Below, piece after piece: positions 43,915 to 52,252 of a DNA stretch of 64,000 nt (its first letter is position 1; every line of letters begins with the position of its first letter). The DNA comes from Planctomycetota bacterium (lineage in GTDB: Bacteria > Planctomycetota > SZUA-567 > H5-PLA8). The notes under the pieces are model-generated. The model did not search any database. It worked only from the letters and a program-made list of their open reading frames with translations, and was not told the DNA's origin. The stretch is taken from positions 553,201 to 617,200 of the forward strand of contig JABTUM010000001.1 in assembly GCA_015075375.1 (NCBI GenBank), given 5' to 3'. A program made the translations under genes and the position numbers.

Positions 43915-43924
43915 GCCTTTTACA

Positions 43925-43928
43925 ACGT
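43925..43928. repeat. Right target-site duplication (ACGT)
   Basis: ACGT directly follows the ...TTTTACA right end. It matches 10987-10990. Confidence 0.8.
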
Positions 43929-44256
43929 GGGTCCCACGCTGGTGGATTACGCCGGCGGCGAGTTGAAGCACCGCCAGTTCGCGCGTTCGCTGGCGCCGGC
44001 GGTGGCCGACCCGCGCACGCGGCACCGCGAGGAAGCGCTCAGCGAAATCGGCGGCGAAGCGGTGCTGCTGACGGAGGAGTGGAAGCTGGCCGTAAACCAG
44101 AAGGGCCAGGCGTACCTGCTTTTCGACGTGAAGCGCGACCCCGGCGAGACGAAGAACCTGGCCGGACACGCCGACTACGCGGAGATCGAGCGGACGCTGC
44201 GGCTGAGGCTTCTGGAGCGGATCATGGAAAGCCAGGAGCGGAAGGACCGGAAGTAG
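43925..44256 (+). pseudogene. Sulfatase, 3' part (interrupted by prophage)
   Basis: About 109 residues in frame: VGPTLVDYAGGEL, LLTEEWKLAVNQKGQAYLLFDVKRDPGETKNLAGH, then a basic tail. This is the C-terminal domain of the type I sulfatase (DVxxDPxExxNLA motif). Joined to 9927-10990 with one ACGT removed it gives a continuous 463-codon gene. On its own it lacks the catalytic centre and a translation start. Confidence 0.93.
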
Positions 44257-44264
44257 CCGGTCTA

Positions 44265-45035
44265 TTACGCCGAGAGGCTGCGCCAGAGGTCGCGAATCTC
44301 TTCCTCGACCTCTTCTTCGCACGAGACGTAGCTGCGAATCTCTTTGCGCAGCAGGTCGCGGTAGATGTTCTTGGCGCGGTGCAGGTAGTTGGTCACGTCG
44401 ATCTCGCTGAGCTTTAAGCGGTCCGCGATATCCTTATAAGAAGGCCGGCGCCCTTCGGCTTCGGCGCCGAAGAACTGCTCGCGCAGCACATCGTAGTACT
44501 GGGTCTTGCCTTCCTCTTTGCAGACGGCTTCGAGGCTCGTAAAGACGCGCTCCAGCAGCGCCTGCGCCCAATGCCTGTTGAATGCCTCCTCGGGCGTCTC
44601 GCCTTTGCTGGGCTCGTAACCCGTGCCGACTTCCTCGTCCTTGAGCGAATCGAGGCTCTGGAGCGGTTTCAACGCGCCGCCGCGCTTGAGCGCCTTGCCG
44701 CGGGCGTGTTCGTTATAAAGGAAGCGCGTCAGCGCCGTGAGCAGGAAGGTGCGGAAGCGTCCCTTCTCCCGGTCCACCTTCTTAAGGAAATTCTTTTCCA
44801 GGAAGAGCGCGAAGAACTCCTGCGTCAGATCCTTGGCTTGTTCGTGCGTCTTGCCTTTGCTGCGCACGAACAGATACACGGGTTTCCAGTAGATCTCGAC
44901 CAAGTAGTCGAGGCTGGTCTTGAACTGGCTGTCGTTGGGATCCTTCGCCGCCAGCACCACGGTCCAGGCGGTGGTCTGGAAACGCCCCGCTCCGGGTCCG
45001 GGCAAATTGCTGGAAGGAAGATACTTGAAGGCCAT
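44265..45035 (-). CDS. ECF-type RNA polymerase sigma factor
   Basis: 256 residues. Region 2 is around residues 45-115 (LTQEFFALFLEKNFLKKVDREKGRFRTFLLTALTRFLYNEHAR) and region 4 around 185-235 (PSYKDIADRLKLSEIDVTNYLHRAKNIYRDLL). Extracytoplasmic-function sigma factors of this type, without an adjacent anti-sigma gene, are plentiful in Planctomycetota. Its end is 8 nt from the end of the sulfatase gene, convergent. Confidence 0.9.
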   Translation of the reverse strand: MAFKYLPSSNLPGPGAGRFQTTAWTVVLAAKDPNDSQFKTSLDYLVEIYWKPVYLFVRSKGKTHEQAKDLTQEFFALFLEKNFLKKVDREKGRFRTFLLTALTRFLYNEHARGKALKRGGALKPLQSLDSLKDEEVGTGYEPSKGETPEEAFNRHWAQALLERVFTSLEAVCKEEGKTQYYDVLREQFFGAEAEGRRPSYKDIADRLKLSEIDVTNYLHRAKNIYRDLLRKEIRSYVSCEEEVEEEIRDLWRSLSA

Positions 45036-45126
45036 GGGCGGCCCCTCACGCGTTTAAAAGAGTCCAACAATAAGCGGAGTATACACGGTTTGCCTCCGGC
45101 TCACCATAGGGTGAACCCCGCCCCGT

Positions 45127-46290
45127 TCAGTCCCGGTCGTGGTCGCGCAAGCCCATGTATTCGGGCCAGTTGACGTAGAGCCCGCTGCGGTCGATCACGT
45201 CCCACTCGCGGTCTTTCAGCACCAGCGCGCGTCCGCGCTCAAACGGCAATCCCCAGTCGAAGCGCCGCCAGACGGCCCACTCGCCTTTGGGATCCAGGTA
45301 GCCGTAGCGAGCTTCCAGAACGGCGCCAGCACGCTGTTCGCGGAACGATTCCGCGTGCTCGAACTCGATCGGAATCACGACGCGCCCTTCGCGGTCCACG
45401 AAGCCCCAGCGATCTCCGCGCCGCACGGCGGCCAGCGCTTCCGAAAAGTCGCGCACTTCCTCGAAGCGCGGCTCGATGCGTATGCGCCCGTCGCGGTCCA
45501 CGAAGCCCCACAGGCCTCCGCGGCGGAAGGCGGCGCGCTCTTCGCGGAAATCGCGCACTTCCTCCAGTTGCGCGGGCACGCGAACCTTGCCGGACTCGTC
45601 CACAAAGCCCCAGGCGCGCCCCACGCGCACGGCGGCGCGCCCGTCGTAGAACGCGCGCGCTTCCTGGTAGACCGGCTCCACAACCCAGCGCCCGTCTTCA
45701 TCCAGGAAACCCCAACGCGCGTTTTGAGGCGCCGCGACCCAGCATCCGCCACGCAGTTCCTTATAGAGCCGCTTGGGACAGGTGGCCGCCGCTTCGCCCA
45801 CTTGGCACGTAAAGGAACGCGTGCGGCAGACCGCTTCGACGCGCAGCGCTTCGGGTACGCGCTCCAGATCTTCCAGGCGCAGCAGCGGGAGCTTGAGATG
45901 AACCTCGTACCACGGCCAAGCCACCGTCACGCCTTTCAGATTCATGTGCGTGCCTTCGACGAAGGCGGCTTGCGAACTGAGGATCACATCGTTGTAGCCT
46001 TCGACGGCGATGGGCTTGGAGAGGACCAGGAAGTCGTTGAAGTATTCGAGCCACGCCTGGCGATCCTTCGCCGCGGGCGGCGCATAGCGCCGGGCGGCGG
46101 AAGGTTTCAGACGCGTATCGAACGAAAAGAAGATCTTGCAGCCGAAGAGCCGCTCGTAGCGCTCGACGGCCTCGCCCAGCGTAAGCTTCTCGGCGGGTGG
46201 CGCGGCGGCCGGTTCGCCGCCGGCGCAAGCCGCCAGAACCGCACACGCGAGCGTCAGCCCGGTGCGCCGGGCGGCGCCGAAGGCATTCAT
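45127..46290 (-). CDS. WG-repeat lipoprotein
   Basis: 387 residues with a lipoprotein signal (VLAACAGG, lipid Cys at residue 22). The C-terminal ~190 residues contain at least five WG repeats (WGFLDEDGRWVVEPVYQEARAF..., WGFVDESGKVRVPAQLEEV..., WGFVDRDGRIRIEP..., WGFVDREGRVVIPIEFEHAES...). WG repeats form beta-propeller-like surfaces of unknown ligand. ATGA overlap with the upstream cupin gene shows they are cotranslated. Confidence 0.88.
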   Translation of the reverse strand: MNAFGAARRTGLTLACAVLAACAGGEPAAAPPAEKLTLGEAVERYERLFGCKIFFSFDTRLKPSAARRYAPPAAKDRQAWLEYFNDFLVLSKPIAVEGYNDVILSSQAAFVEGTHMNLKGVTVAWPWYEVHLKLPLLRLEDLERVPEALRVEAVCRTRSFTCQVGEAAATCPKRLYKELRGGCWVAAPQNARWGFLDEDGRWVVEPVYQEARAFYDGRAAVRVGRAWGFVDESGKVRVPAQLEEVRDFREERAAFRRGGLWGFVDRDGRIRIEPRFEEVRDFSEALAAVRRGDRWGFVDREGRVVIPIEFEHAESFREQRAGAVLEARYGYLDPKGEWAVWRRFDWGLPFERGRALVLKDREWDVIDRSGLYVNWPEYMGLRDHDRD

Positions 46291-46607
46291 GAGCGGATCA
46301 TCACCAGCAGCATCTTAAACTTGGACTCGGCCTTCAGCGCATGCGGCACCTGAGCCGGAAAGCGGACCAACTGGCCGGCCTCGATCGTCTGAGGCTGCCC
46401 GCCAAGCGTCACACGCGCCCGTCCTTCGACGGCGTATACCAAGGCGTCGAACGGTGCGGTGTGCTCGCTCAATTCCTGGCCGGCATCGAAAGCAAAAAGC
46501 GTGACGTTGCCCGTCGGCTGGCGCAACAACACGCGGCTGACGATGGCGCCGTCTTGCCAAGCCACCAAACCGGCCAGCCCCGCCGCTTGCGTCAATTCAT
46601 CGCTCAT
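46287..46607 (-). CDS. Small cupin-domain protein
   Basis: 106 residues from ATG 46607. Single cupin barrel: SEHTAPFDALVYAVEGRARVTLGG and later AGQLVRFPAQVPHALKAE, matching cupin motifs 1 and 2 with the conserved His. Likely binds a metal and a small ligand. It precedes the WG lipoprotein in the same operon; the pair's joint role is unknown. Confidence 0.85.
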   Translation of the reverse strand: MSDELTQAAGLAGLVAWQDGAIVSRVLLRQPTGNVTLFAFDAGQELSEHTAPFDALVYAVEGRARVTLGGQPQTIEAGQLVRFPAQVPHALKAESKFKMLLVMIRS

Positions 46608-46705
46608 CAGTCGGACTCCGCAGCTTCGCGTTATAGATTCTAGCGCGCTCGAGCGCAACGGGCGCGGCGGCGTTTGTCCTACTCAGCCGCGAGGGAAGCT
46701 ATAGC

Positions 46706-48070
46706 ATGAACATCTGTCACATGAACACCACGCAAAGCGCCGCCCCCTCCGAAGCGACGGCCCAAGCGGCGCCAGCCGCCGGCTCGCCGCTCGATCCCAG
46801 CCCGCTCCAGCGACGCGGGATGCGCGCTTGCATCCTGGGCCAAGGGTTCGGCTGCCTCGCGCATTGTTCGTTTTCCAACGGCCTCCTGCTGCTATTCCTG
46901 ACGCAACTCGGCATATCCAGCGCAAGCACCATCACGTACCTGGCGCTCCCGAATATGCTCCAAGCGGTGCTCCTGCTGCCGCTGGCCTTCCTGGCCGACC
47001 GCGTGGGCATGAAGCGCCTGGGCATCCCGGGCATGGTGCTGACCGCGCTGGGATTTCTAGGCGTAACGCTGGCGGCCTCGCTGGACGCCTCGGTCTCCCA
47101 CGGCGTGGCCTTCGGCGGCTTGACCCTATACGGATTGGGCTGGGGCTTGTACGGTGCGAGCTGGTTCGCGCTGCTGAGCCCCGTCGTACCGGCGCATATG
47201 CGCGGGCGCTTCTTCGGGACGATGCGCTTCGTCTGGCAACTGGCCGGCCTCCTGTTCGGCATCGCGTGCAGCTTCCTGCTCTCTCAGGCTGCGCCGGCCT
47301 ACACGTACCAGATCATTTTGGGCGTGATCGTGGTGGGGCTCGCCATCCGGGTTTATTTCTACGCGCGGATTCCCGAACTCGAACCGCCGCAGCCCAAACG
47401 CGAAAGCCTGCTAGAGCGTATGGGCGGCATCGTTCGAGCGCCGGGTTACGCATCCTTTTGCTGCTATGCGTTTCTGATCAGCCTCTTCACGTTCAACGCG
47501 CCCAATTTGTTCGGCCTCGTCGAAAAGAAGACCCTCCACTTCAGCGACGGAGAGGTCGTCTGGATGGGCAACCTCTTGATGCTCGGATCGATCGCCGGGT
47601 ATTACGTGGGCGGGAAGGCCATCGATCGCTGGGGCACCAAGAGCGTATTCCTGCTCTGCCATTTCGCCTTCGCGGGCGTACTGGCGGCCTTTCTGCTGCG
47701 CGGCCTCGTGCCGCTGCCGATGGTCGGCTACCTGGGTACGCTGAATTTGCTCTTCGGCATGCTGCTGGCGGCGAGCAACGTCGCGATCAGCACCGAGATG
47801 CTGGCGCTGATCCCGGCGGAAGGCAAATCGGTCTCGACCGCGCTGTGCATGACTTTGGTCGCCGGCGGCCAGGCGGGCTCGGGCTTCTTCGCCGCGGCGG
47901 GGATCGAGTTGGGATTATTCCGGGAAAGCTGGTCCCTGCTGGGCCACACGCTGGGCGTCTACGATGCGCTGCTGATGATTTACGGCGTGATGGTCTTCGT
48001 GATGGTAGTCGCCCTGGGGCTCGTCCCGTCGGTGCTCCGCAAAGCCGAATGGGCGCCGCGCGGGATGTGA
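46706..48070 (+). CDS. Major facilitator superfamily transporter
   Basis: 454 residues with about 12 TM helices (for example ITYLALPNMLQAVLLLPLAFLADRVGMKRLG and VAISTEMLALIPAEGKSVSTALCMTLVAGGQAGSG). DRVGMKR in loop 2-3 is the MFS signature. Substrate cannot be read. It faces away from the cupin gene across a ~100-bp region. Confidence 0.9.
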   Translation: MNICHMNTTQSAAPSEATAQAAPAAGSPLDPSPLQRRGMRACILGQGFGCLAHCSFSNGLLLLFLTQLGISSASTITYLALPNMLQAVLLLPLAFLADRVGMKRLGIPGMVLTALGFLGVTLAASLDASVSHGVAFGGLTLYGLGWGLYGASWFALLSPVVPAHMRGRFFGTMRFVWQLAGLLFGIACSFLLSQAAPAYTYQIILGVIVVGLAIRVYFYARIPELEPPQPKRESLLERMGGIVRAPGYASFCCYAFLISLFTFNAPNLFGLVEKKTLHFSDGEVVWMGNLLMLGSIAGYYVGGKAIDRWGTKSVFLLCHFAFAGVLAAFLLRGLVPLPMVGYLGTLNLLFGMLLAASNVAISTEMLALIPAEGKSVSTALCMTLVAGGQAGSGFFAAAGIELGLFRESWSLLGHTLGVYDALLMIYGVMVFVMVVALGLVPSVLRKAEWAPRGM

Positions 48071-48118
48071 AGCGGTGTATGCGGCGGATGTGACGGATCG
48101 TTAAATGGGAGAGGTCCG

Positions 48119-49252
48119 ATGCGATACCTGGTACTGGGACTGCTGGCGCTCACGAGCGTGCAGGCGGCGGGCGAAGAGGCGCTGGAGGGCGACAGCCCCG
48201 CTCTGGCGGTAAAAATAGCCGCGAACGATCCCAACCTCCTTTATACGGGGCGCTGGGAACTCAAGAACCCCGCCGCACCGGAAGCCGAATGGCCGGGTTG
48301 CGAACTGGCCTTCACGGTCGACGGGGGCAGCGTCAATCTCGTGGCCGAAGACACGGCGGCCGGTAATCCAAGCAACGTACGCGGGCACAACGCCGACTAC
48401 TTCACCGTCTGCGTCGGCGATGCGGAACCGGCGGTCCTCGCCGCGCATAAGGGCCGCACGGTGTACCGGCTGGCCGGCGATCTGCCCAAAGGCCTCCATA
48501 CGATCCGCGTCTTCAAGCGCACCGAGGCGTACCACGGGAAGGTCAAGGTGCTGGGCTTGCAGCTCGATCAAGGCCACGCGCTGCTCCAAGCGCCGCCGCG
48601 GCCCGAACGGCGCATCGAATTCATCGGCGATTCGATCACCTGCGGCTACGGAAACGAAGCACCGGCCCAGACCGAACGCTCGAGCGGGATCACGAAGAAC
48701 AACTACCTCGCCTATGGGGCCGTCACGGCGCGCGCGGTGAAAGCCGAATACGTCTGCACCGCTTGGTCGGGTATGGGCGTCTTTCAGAATTACGGCGGCA
48801 AGCGCGGCGTGGACCTGATGCCCGACTATTACCTGCGCACGCTGCCGACACAGAAGGAAAGCCGCTGGGACTTCAAGCGCTGGACGCCGCACGTCGTCGT
48901 GATCAATCTCGGCACCAACGACTTCTCGCCCAAAGAGCCCCCGACGCAGCAAGAGTTCAACACCGCGTACGACGGACTGGTTTCCACCGTCCGCGCGAAC
49001 TACCCCGACGCGCAGATTGTCTGCGCGGTAGGCAGCATGATGAGCGGCCCGAAACTGGAACTGGTGCGCGGCTATCTGGCGGCGCTGATCGAAGCGCGCA
49101 AACAAAAGGGGGAGACCAAACTTCACTACGTCGAGTTCGAACCGCAAAAGATGGAAGATGGGATCGGCGCGGACTGGCACCCCAGTGTCAAGACGCACGC
49201 CAAGATGGCGGCGGTCCTGACCGCCAAACTAAAGGAGGTGGCGGGCTGGTAA
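48119..49252 (+). CDS. CE2-type SGNH carbohydrate esterase (secreted)
   Basis: 377 residues. Signal peptide MRYLVLGLLALTSVQA. Residues ~30-155 form a jelly-roll-like N-terminal domain and ~165-375 the SGNH hydrolase: block I IGDSITCGYGN with nucleophile S172, GTNDFS with N267, and DWHPSVKTH with D352/H354. This is the CE2 acetylxylan/deacetylase architecture (beta-sandwich plus SGNH). It probably removes acetyl groups from polysaccharide in the periplasm, matching a sulfated-polysaccharide lifestyle. Confidence 0.85.
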   Translation: MRYLVLGLLALTSVQAAGEEALEGDSPALAVKIAANDPNLLYTGRWELKNPAAPEAEWPGCELAFTVDGGSVNLVAEDTAAGNPSNVRGHNADYFTVCVGDAEPAVLAAHKGRTVYRLAGDLPKGLHTIRVFKRTEAYHGKVKVLGLQLDQGHALLQAPPRPERRIEFIGDSITCGYGNEAPAQTERSSGITKNNYLAYGAVTARAVKAEYVCTAWSGMGVFQNYGGKRGVDLMPDYYLRTLPTQKESRWDFKRWTPHVVVINLGTNDFSPKEPPTQQEFNTAYDGLVSTVRANYPDAQIVCAVGSMMSGPKLELVRGYLAALIEARKQKGETKLHYVEFEPQKMEDGIGADWHPSVKTHAKMAAVLTAKLKEVAGW

Positions 49253-49291
49253 CGCGTCTAACCGTATCCCTTAAAAGCACTTAGCCCTGTA

Positions 49292-49320
49292 TTGACGCAC
49301 AGGTGCGGTGAATCTAAACT
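49292..49320 (+). promoter_or_regulatory. Candidate sigma-70-like promoter for ispG
   Basis: TTGACG (49292-49297) and TAAACT (49315-49320) are separated by 17 bases and lie 43 bp before the ispG ATG. Match to -35/-10 consensus is reasonable but unconfirmed. Confidence 0.4.
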
Positions 49321-49362
49321 GGTTGAGGTCGCTTTATTCGGGGCACCTGGAGCTGCACGCGC

Positions 49363-50610
49363 ATGTCCGTCGTCAAGCGACATCAGACCGTAGGCGTGAA
49401 GGTGGGCGGGATCACCGTCGGAGGCGGTTCGCCGGTGGTGGTGCAGTCGATGGCCAACACCGACACGGCCGATCCGGTCTCCACGTCGCAGCAGGTCTTC
49501 GAACTGGCCGAGGCCGGCAGCGAACTGGTCCGCATTACGGTCAACACGCCCGAAGCGGCGGCCGCCGTACCGGAGATTCGCAAGCGCCTGCACGATCGCG
49601 GCTGCAGCGTCCCGCTGATCGGAGACTTCCACTTCAACGGGCACAAACTCCTGACCGACTATCCCGAGTGCGCGCGGACCCTCGACAAGTACCGCATCAA
49701 CCCCGGCAACGTCGGACGCGGCAAGAAGCGCGACGAACAATTCTCGACGATCTGCAAGCACGCCGTCGACCACAACAAGCCTGTGCGCATCGGCGTCAAC
49801 GCCGGATCGCTGAACCAGGAACTGGTCGTCGCCAAGATGGACGAGGCGGTGCGCAGCGGGAGCGGTAAAGATCCCGACACGATCATCGACGAGTGCATGA
49901 TCCTCAGTGCGCTGCAGTCGACCGAACTGGCCCAGCAATGCGGACTGCGCAAGAACCAGATCATCATCTCCTGCAAAATCAGCAAGCCGACGCACCTGAT
50001 CACGCTGTACCGCGAACTGGCCACGAAGACCGAGCAGCCGCTGCATCTGGGCCTCACCGAAGCCGGAATGGGCATGAAAGGCGTAATCTGGTCGGCGGCG
50101 CCGATGGGCATCCTGCTGTGGGACGGGATCGGCGACACGATCCGCGTGAGTCTGACGCCCAAGCCCGGCGGAGACCGGCGCGAGGAAGTCTACGCGGCAC
50201 AGGAGATCCTGCAGAGCCTGGGGCTGCGCAGCTTCGCGCCGTCGATCACCGCCTGCCCCGGCTGCGGGCGGACCACCAGCACTACCTTCCAGGAGCTGGC
50301 GCAGGAAATCGAGCTGCACGTGAAACGCATGATGCCTCAGTGGCGCCAGCGTTACGAAGGTTTCGAAGACCTGACGCTCGCCGTAATGGGCTGCGTCGTC
50401 AACGGCCCCGGCGAATCGAAGGCCGCGAACATCGGCATCAGCCTGCCCGGCACCGGAGAAGCGCCGCACTGCCCCGTCTACATCGACGGCAAAAACCACA
50501 CGACCCTCAACGGCACGCCCCAGGAACTCTCCGTCGCCTTCAAGAAACTGGTGGACGAGTACGTCGAACGCAAGTACGCGAAGCACGAAGCTTCCGCGCC
50601 GGCGAACTGA
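49363..50610 (+). CDS. ispG: 4-hydroxy-3-methylbut-2-en-1-yl diphosphate synthase IspG
   Basis: 415 residues. The TIM barrel starts TVGVKVGGITVGGGSPVVVQSMANTDT. The Fe-S ligands are C298, C301 (ACPGCGRT) and C344 (MGCVVNGPGE) with E351. It catalyses the penultimate step of the non-mevalonate isoprenoid pathway. Slightly longer than E. coli IspG (372 aa) because of the N- and C-termini. nikR follows 2 nt after the stop, probably in the same operon. Confidence 0.95.
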   Translation: MSVVKRHQTVGVKVGGITVGGGSPVVVQSMANTDTADPVSTSQQVFELAEAGSELVRITVNTPEAAAAVPEIRKRLHDRGCSVPLIGDFHFNGHKLLTDYPECARTLDKYRINPGNVGRGKKRDEQFSTICKHAVDHNKPVRIGVNAGSLNQELVVAKMDEAVRSGSGKDPDTIIDECMILSALQSTELAQQCGLRKNQIIISCKISKPTHLITLYRELATKTEQPLHLGLTEAGMGMKGVIWSAAPMGILLWDGIGDTIRVSLTPKPGGDRREEVYAAQEILQSLGLRSFAPSITACPGCGRTTSTTFQELAQEIELHVKRMMPQWRQRYEGFEDLTLAVMGCVVNGPGESKAANIGISLPGTGEAPHCPVYIDGKNHTTLNGTPQELSVAFKKLVDEYVERKYAKHEASAPAN

Positions 50611-50612
50611 CC

Positions 50613-51029
50613 GTGGGCGACCTCGAACGCATAAGCATCTCGCTCGAAAAGCCGCTCTCGGCCAAGCTGGCGAAATTGCTCAAACAGACCAAGTACTCGA
50701 ACCGAAGCGAATTCATCCGCGACCTGGTCCGCGACAAGCTCGTGGAACGCGCCTGGGAATCCGACGAGGAAGCCCTGGGCACGATCACGCTCGTCTACGA
50801 CCACCACAAGCGCAACCTGACCGAGAAGCTCACCGGCCTGCAGCACGACTTCCATCATGCGGTGATGGCGACGACGCACGTACACCTCGACCACGACCTG
50901 TGCGCCGAGATGATCATGGTCCGCGGCAAGGCGAGCCTGATCCGCGCGCTGGCCGACGCGCTGGGCAAACAGAAGGGCGTGTACCACGCCAAGCTCTCGC
51001 TCAGCACGACGGGGCGCAAAAGCGCATAA
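50613..51029 (+). CDS. nikR: Nickel-responsive regulator NikR
   Basis: 138 residues from GTG 50613. N-terminal ribbon-helix-helix (LERISISLEKPLSAKLAKLLKQTKYSNRSEFIRDLVRDKLV) and C-terminal ACT-like domain. The nickel ligands align with E. coli: H78, H89, H91 and C97 (ATTHVHLDHDLC). It represses nickel transport or hydrogenase/urease genes; no nickel gene is nearby in the window. The start lacks a clear Shine-Dalgarno sequence, suggesting coupling to ispG. Confidence 0.9.
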   Translation: MGDLERISISLEKPLSAKLAKLLKQTKYSNRSEFIRDLVRDKLVERAWESDEEALGTITLVYDHHKRNLTEKLTGLQHDFHHAVMATTHVHLDHDLCAEMIMVRGKASLIRALADALGKQKGVYHAKLSLSTTGRKSA

Positions 51030-51076
51030 CGAGCGCCTCGTTTAAGCCATTCAAACAATCGAGTTTAAGGGAAACT

Positions 51077-51577
51077 TCAGACGCTCAGGTCGAGCTTGCG
51101 GCGAATGTCTTCCCACGGTGCGCGGTAGAGGCGCACTTCCAGCTTGGTGAGTTCGGCCAGTTCCTGTTCGAGATCCTTGCGCGTGGGATTGGCGCAGGCG
51201 ACGCAAAGCAGGTCGCCCAGGTTCTCGAAGGCCACCACTTCCTTCTCTTGGCAGTATTCGAGCGGCAGGATGCGGATGGCCTTGCCGTCGATCGGGAAGA
51301 AACGCAGGAATACGCGGGGCAGGTGGCCTTGCTTGCGCAGCGCTTCGGCGACGGCGGCCTCTTCGACCCCGTACTCGTCACGCAAAATGCGCCCCAGCGG
51401 GAGAAACGTCTGGCGCTGCGCGGCCAAGGCCGCATCCAAGGCTTCCTCGGTGAGTGCGCCGGCTTCGATCAGCAACCGGCCCAGCGGCTGGCCGTCCTTG
51501 CGCCGCTTCTTGCTCGCTCCGGACTTGCGTCCTTTGCCCGGCTGCTGTCCCAGCAGGTTGATCCGCGCGTGCGCCAT
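51077..51577 (-). CDS. Orphan MshEN (GspE N-terminal-type) domain protein
   Basis: 166 residues from ATG 51577. A basic N-terminus is followed by two MshEN-like segments: LGRLLIEAGALTEEALDAALAAQRQTFLPLGRILRDEYGVEEAAVAEALRKQGHLPRVFL... and AIRILPLEYCQEKEVVAFENLGDLLCVACANPTRKDLEQELAELT. MshEN domains bind cyclic-di-GMP or link type II/IV pilus ATPases to the inner membrane. The ATPase domain is absent. A stand-alone receptor or adaptor role is likely (inference). Confidence 0.75.
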   Translation of the reverse strand: MAHARINLLGQQPGKGRKSGASKKRRKDGQPLGRLLIEAGALTEEALDAALAAQRQTFLPLGRILRDEYGVEEAAVAEALRKQGHLPRVFLRFFPIDGKAIRILPLEYCQEKEVVAFENLGDLLCVACANPTRKDLEQELAELTKLEVRLYRAPWEDIRRKLDLSV

Positions 51578-51687
51578 ACAATTGGGATACCCTTCTTTTT
51601 CCCCATGCGCAAGCATATTCCAATACCCACCGGTCCGGAACGACTCACGTGTGCAGCGCGATTGCGCTTGACGCGCGCCGGATCGGA

Positions 51688-51701
51688 GGCTAAAGTTAGC
51701 C
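51688..51701. promoter_or_regulatory. Candidate DtxR/MntR-type operator
   Basis: GGCTAA-AG-TTAGCC is a perfect dyad about 40 bp upstream of the metalloregulator gene. The core is reminiscent of DtxR/IdeR boxes (TTAGG..AGCCTAA). Autoregulation is inferred. Confidence 0.45.
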
Positions 51702-51739
51702 CCAGGTAAGTTAGACAAGGGAAACTTTGATCCGGGACC

Positions 51740-52252
51740 GTGGTCATGGCCAGCCTCTCGAAGAACGGAAGCCCCGCCACCGCCCCTTCGCGCACCCTCA
51801 GCGCCAACATGGAAGATTACCTCGAGGCGATCTACTGCCTTTCCGAGGAAAAGGGCGTCTGCCGCGCCTCGGCCGTCGCCGAACTATTGGGCGTCAAACG
51901 CCCCAGCGTCTCGAAAGCGCTGAAGCGCCTGAAAGCGCAGGGACTGGTCACGCATTCACCCTACGGCGAAGTCGGCATGACCCTGCGCGGCCAGCAACTC
52001 GCCCGCCAGCAGGTGCGCATCCACCGCGTGCTGACCCGCTTCATGACCGGCGTGCTGCGCTTGCCCGAGGCTTTGGCCGAGCACGACGCCTGCCTGATCG
52101 AACACGCCATCAGCCACGAAACCGTCGAACGGCTTGTGGAGTTCATCGACCATCTCGAAGAGAACGGGACGTCCGCACGTCCCTTCCGAAAAGGGCGCGC
52201 GTCCGCTGCCGGAAAATCCGGAGCGAAGCGCAGTTGGACGAGCCGCGTATGA
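51740..52252 (+). CDS. DtxR/MntR-family metalloregulator
   Basis: 170 residues (ATG 51740 or 51746). Winged helix: MEDYLEAIYCLSEEKGVCRASAVAELLGVKRPSVSKALKRLKAQGLVTHSPYGEVGMTLRG. MntR-type metal ligands are present: D and E in MEDYLE, H in RIHRVL, and E/E/H in EHDACLIEHAISHE. No FeoA/SH3 domain, so it is MntR-like. The last ~35 residues are Ser/Arg-rich, perhaps disordered. It overlaps the porin gene by ATGA, so it is the first gene of the metal operon. Confidence 0.85.
   Translation: MVMASLSKNGSPATAPSRTLSANMEDYLEAIYCLSEEKGVCRASAVAELLGVKRPSVSKALKRLKAQGLVTHSPYGEVGMTLRGQQLARQQVRIHRVLTRFMTGVLRLPEALAEHDACLIEHAISHETVERLVEFIDHLEENGTSARPFRKGRASAAGKSGAKRSWTSRV

Larger units (their letters stand above)
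10991..43924 (-). mobile_element. Mu-like transposable siphophage prophage, 32,934 bp
   Basis: The element begins TGTAAAG and ends CTTTTACA, which are inverted over the first six bases. It is flanked by ACGT on both sides and splits a sulfatase gene. It encodes a DDE Mu-type transposase and XRE repressor at the right (early) end and a full head, packaging and tail set transcribed leftward. There is no tyrosine or serine integrase. Repeats of CGTCCTAAA lie inside both ends, as expected for transposase binding sites. Mu duplicates 5 bp; here only 4 bp match. Structural and transposition genes are intact, so it may be active. Confidence 0.95.

Noticed and set aside
10986..43929. A 5-bp target duplication (GACGT/ACGTG or GACGT/AACGT) as in Mu
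   Set aside because: The 5-bp windows match only with a shift or one mismatch; only ACGT is exact and only it restores the sulfatase frame.
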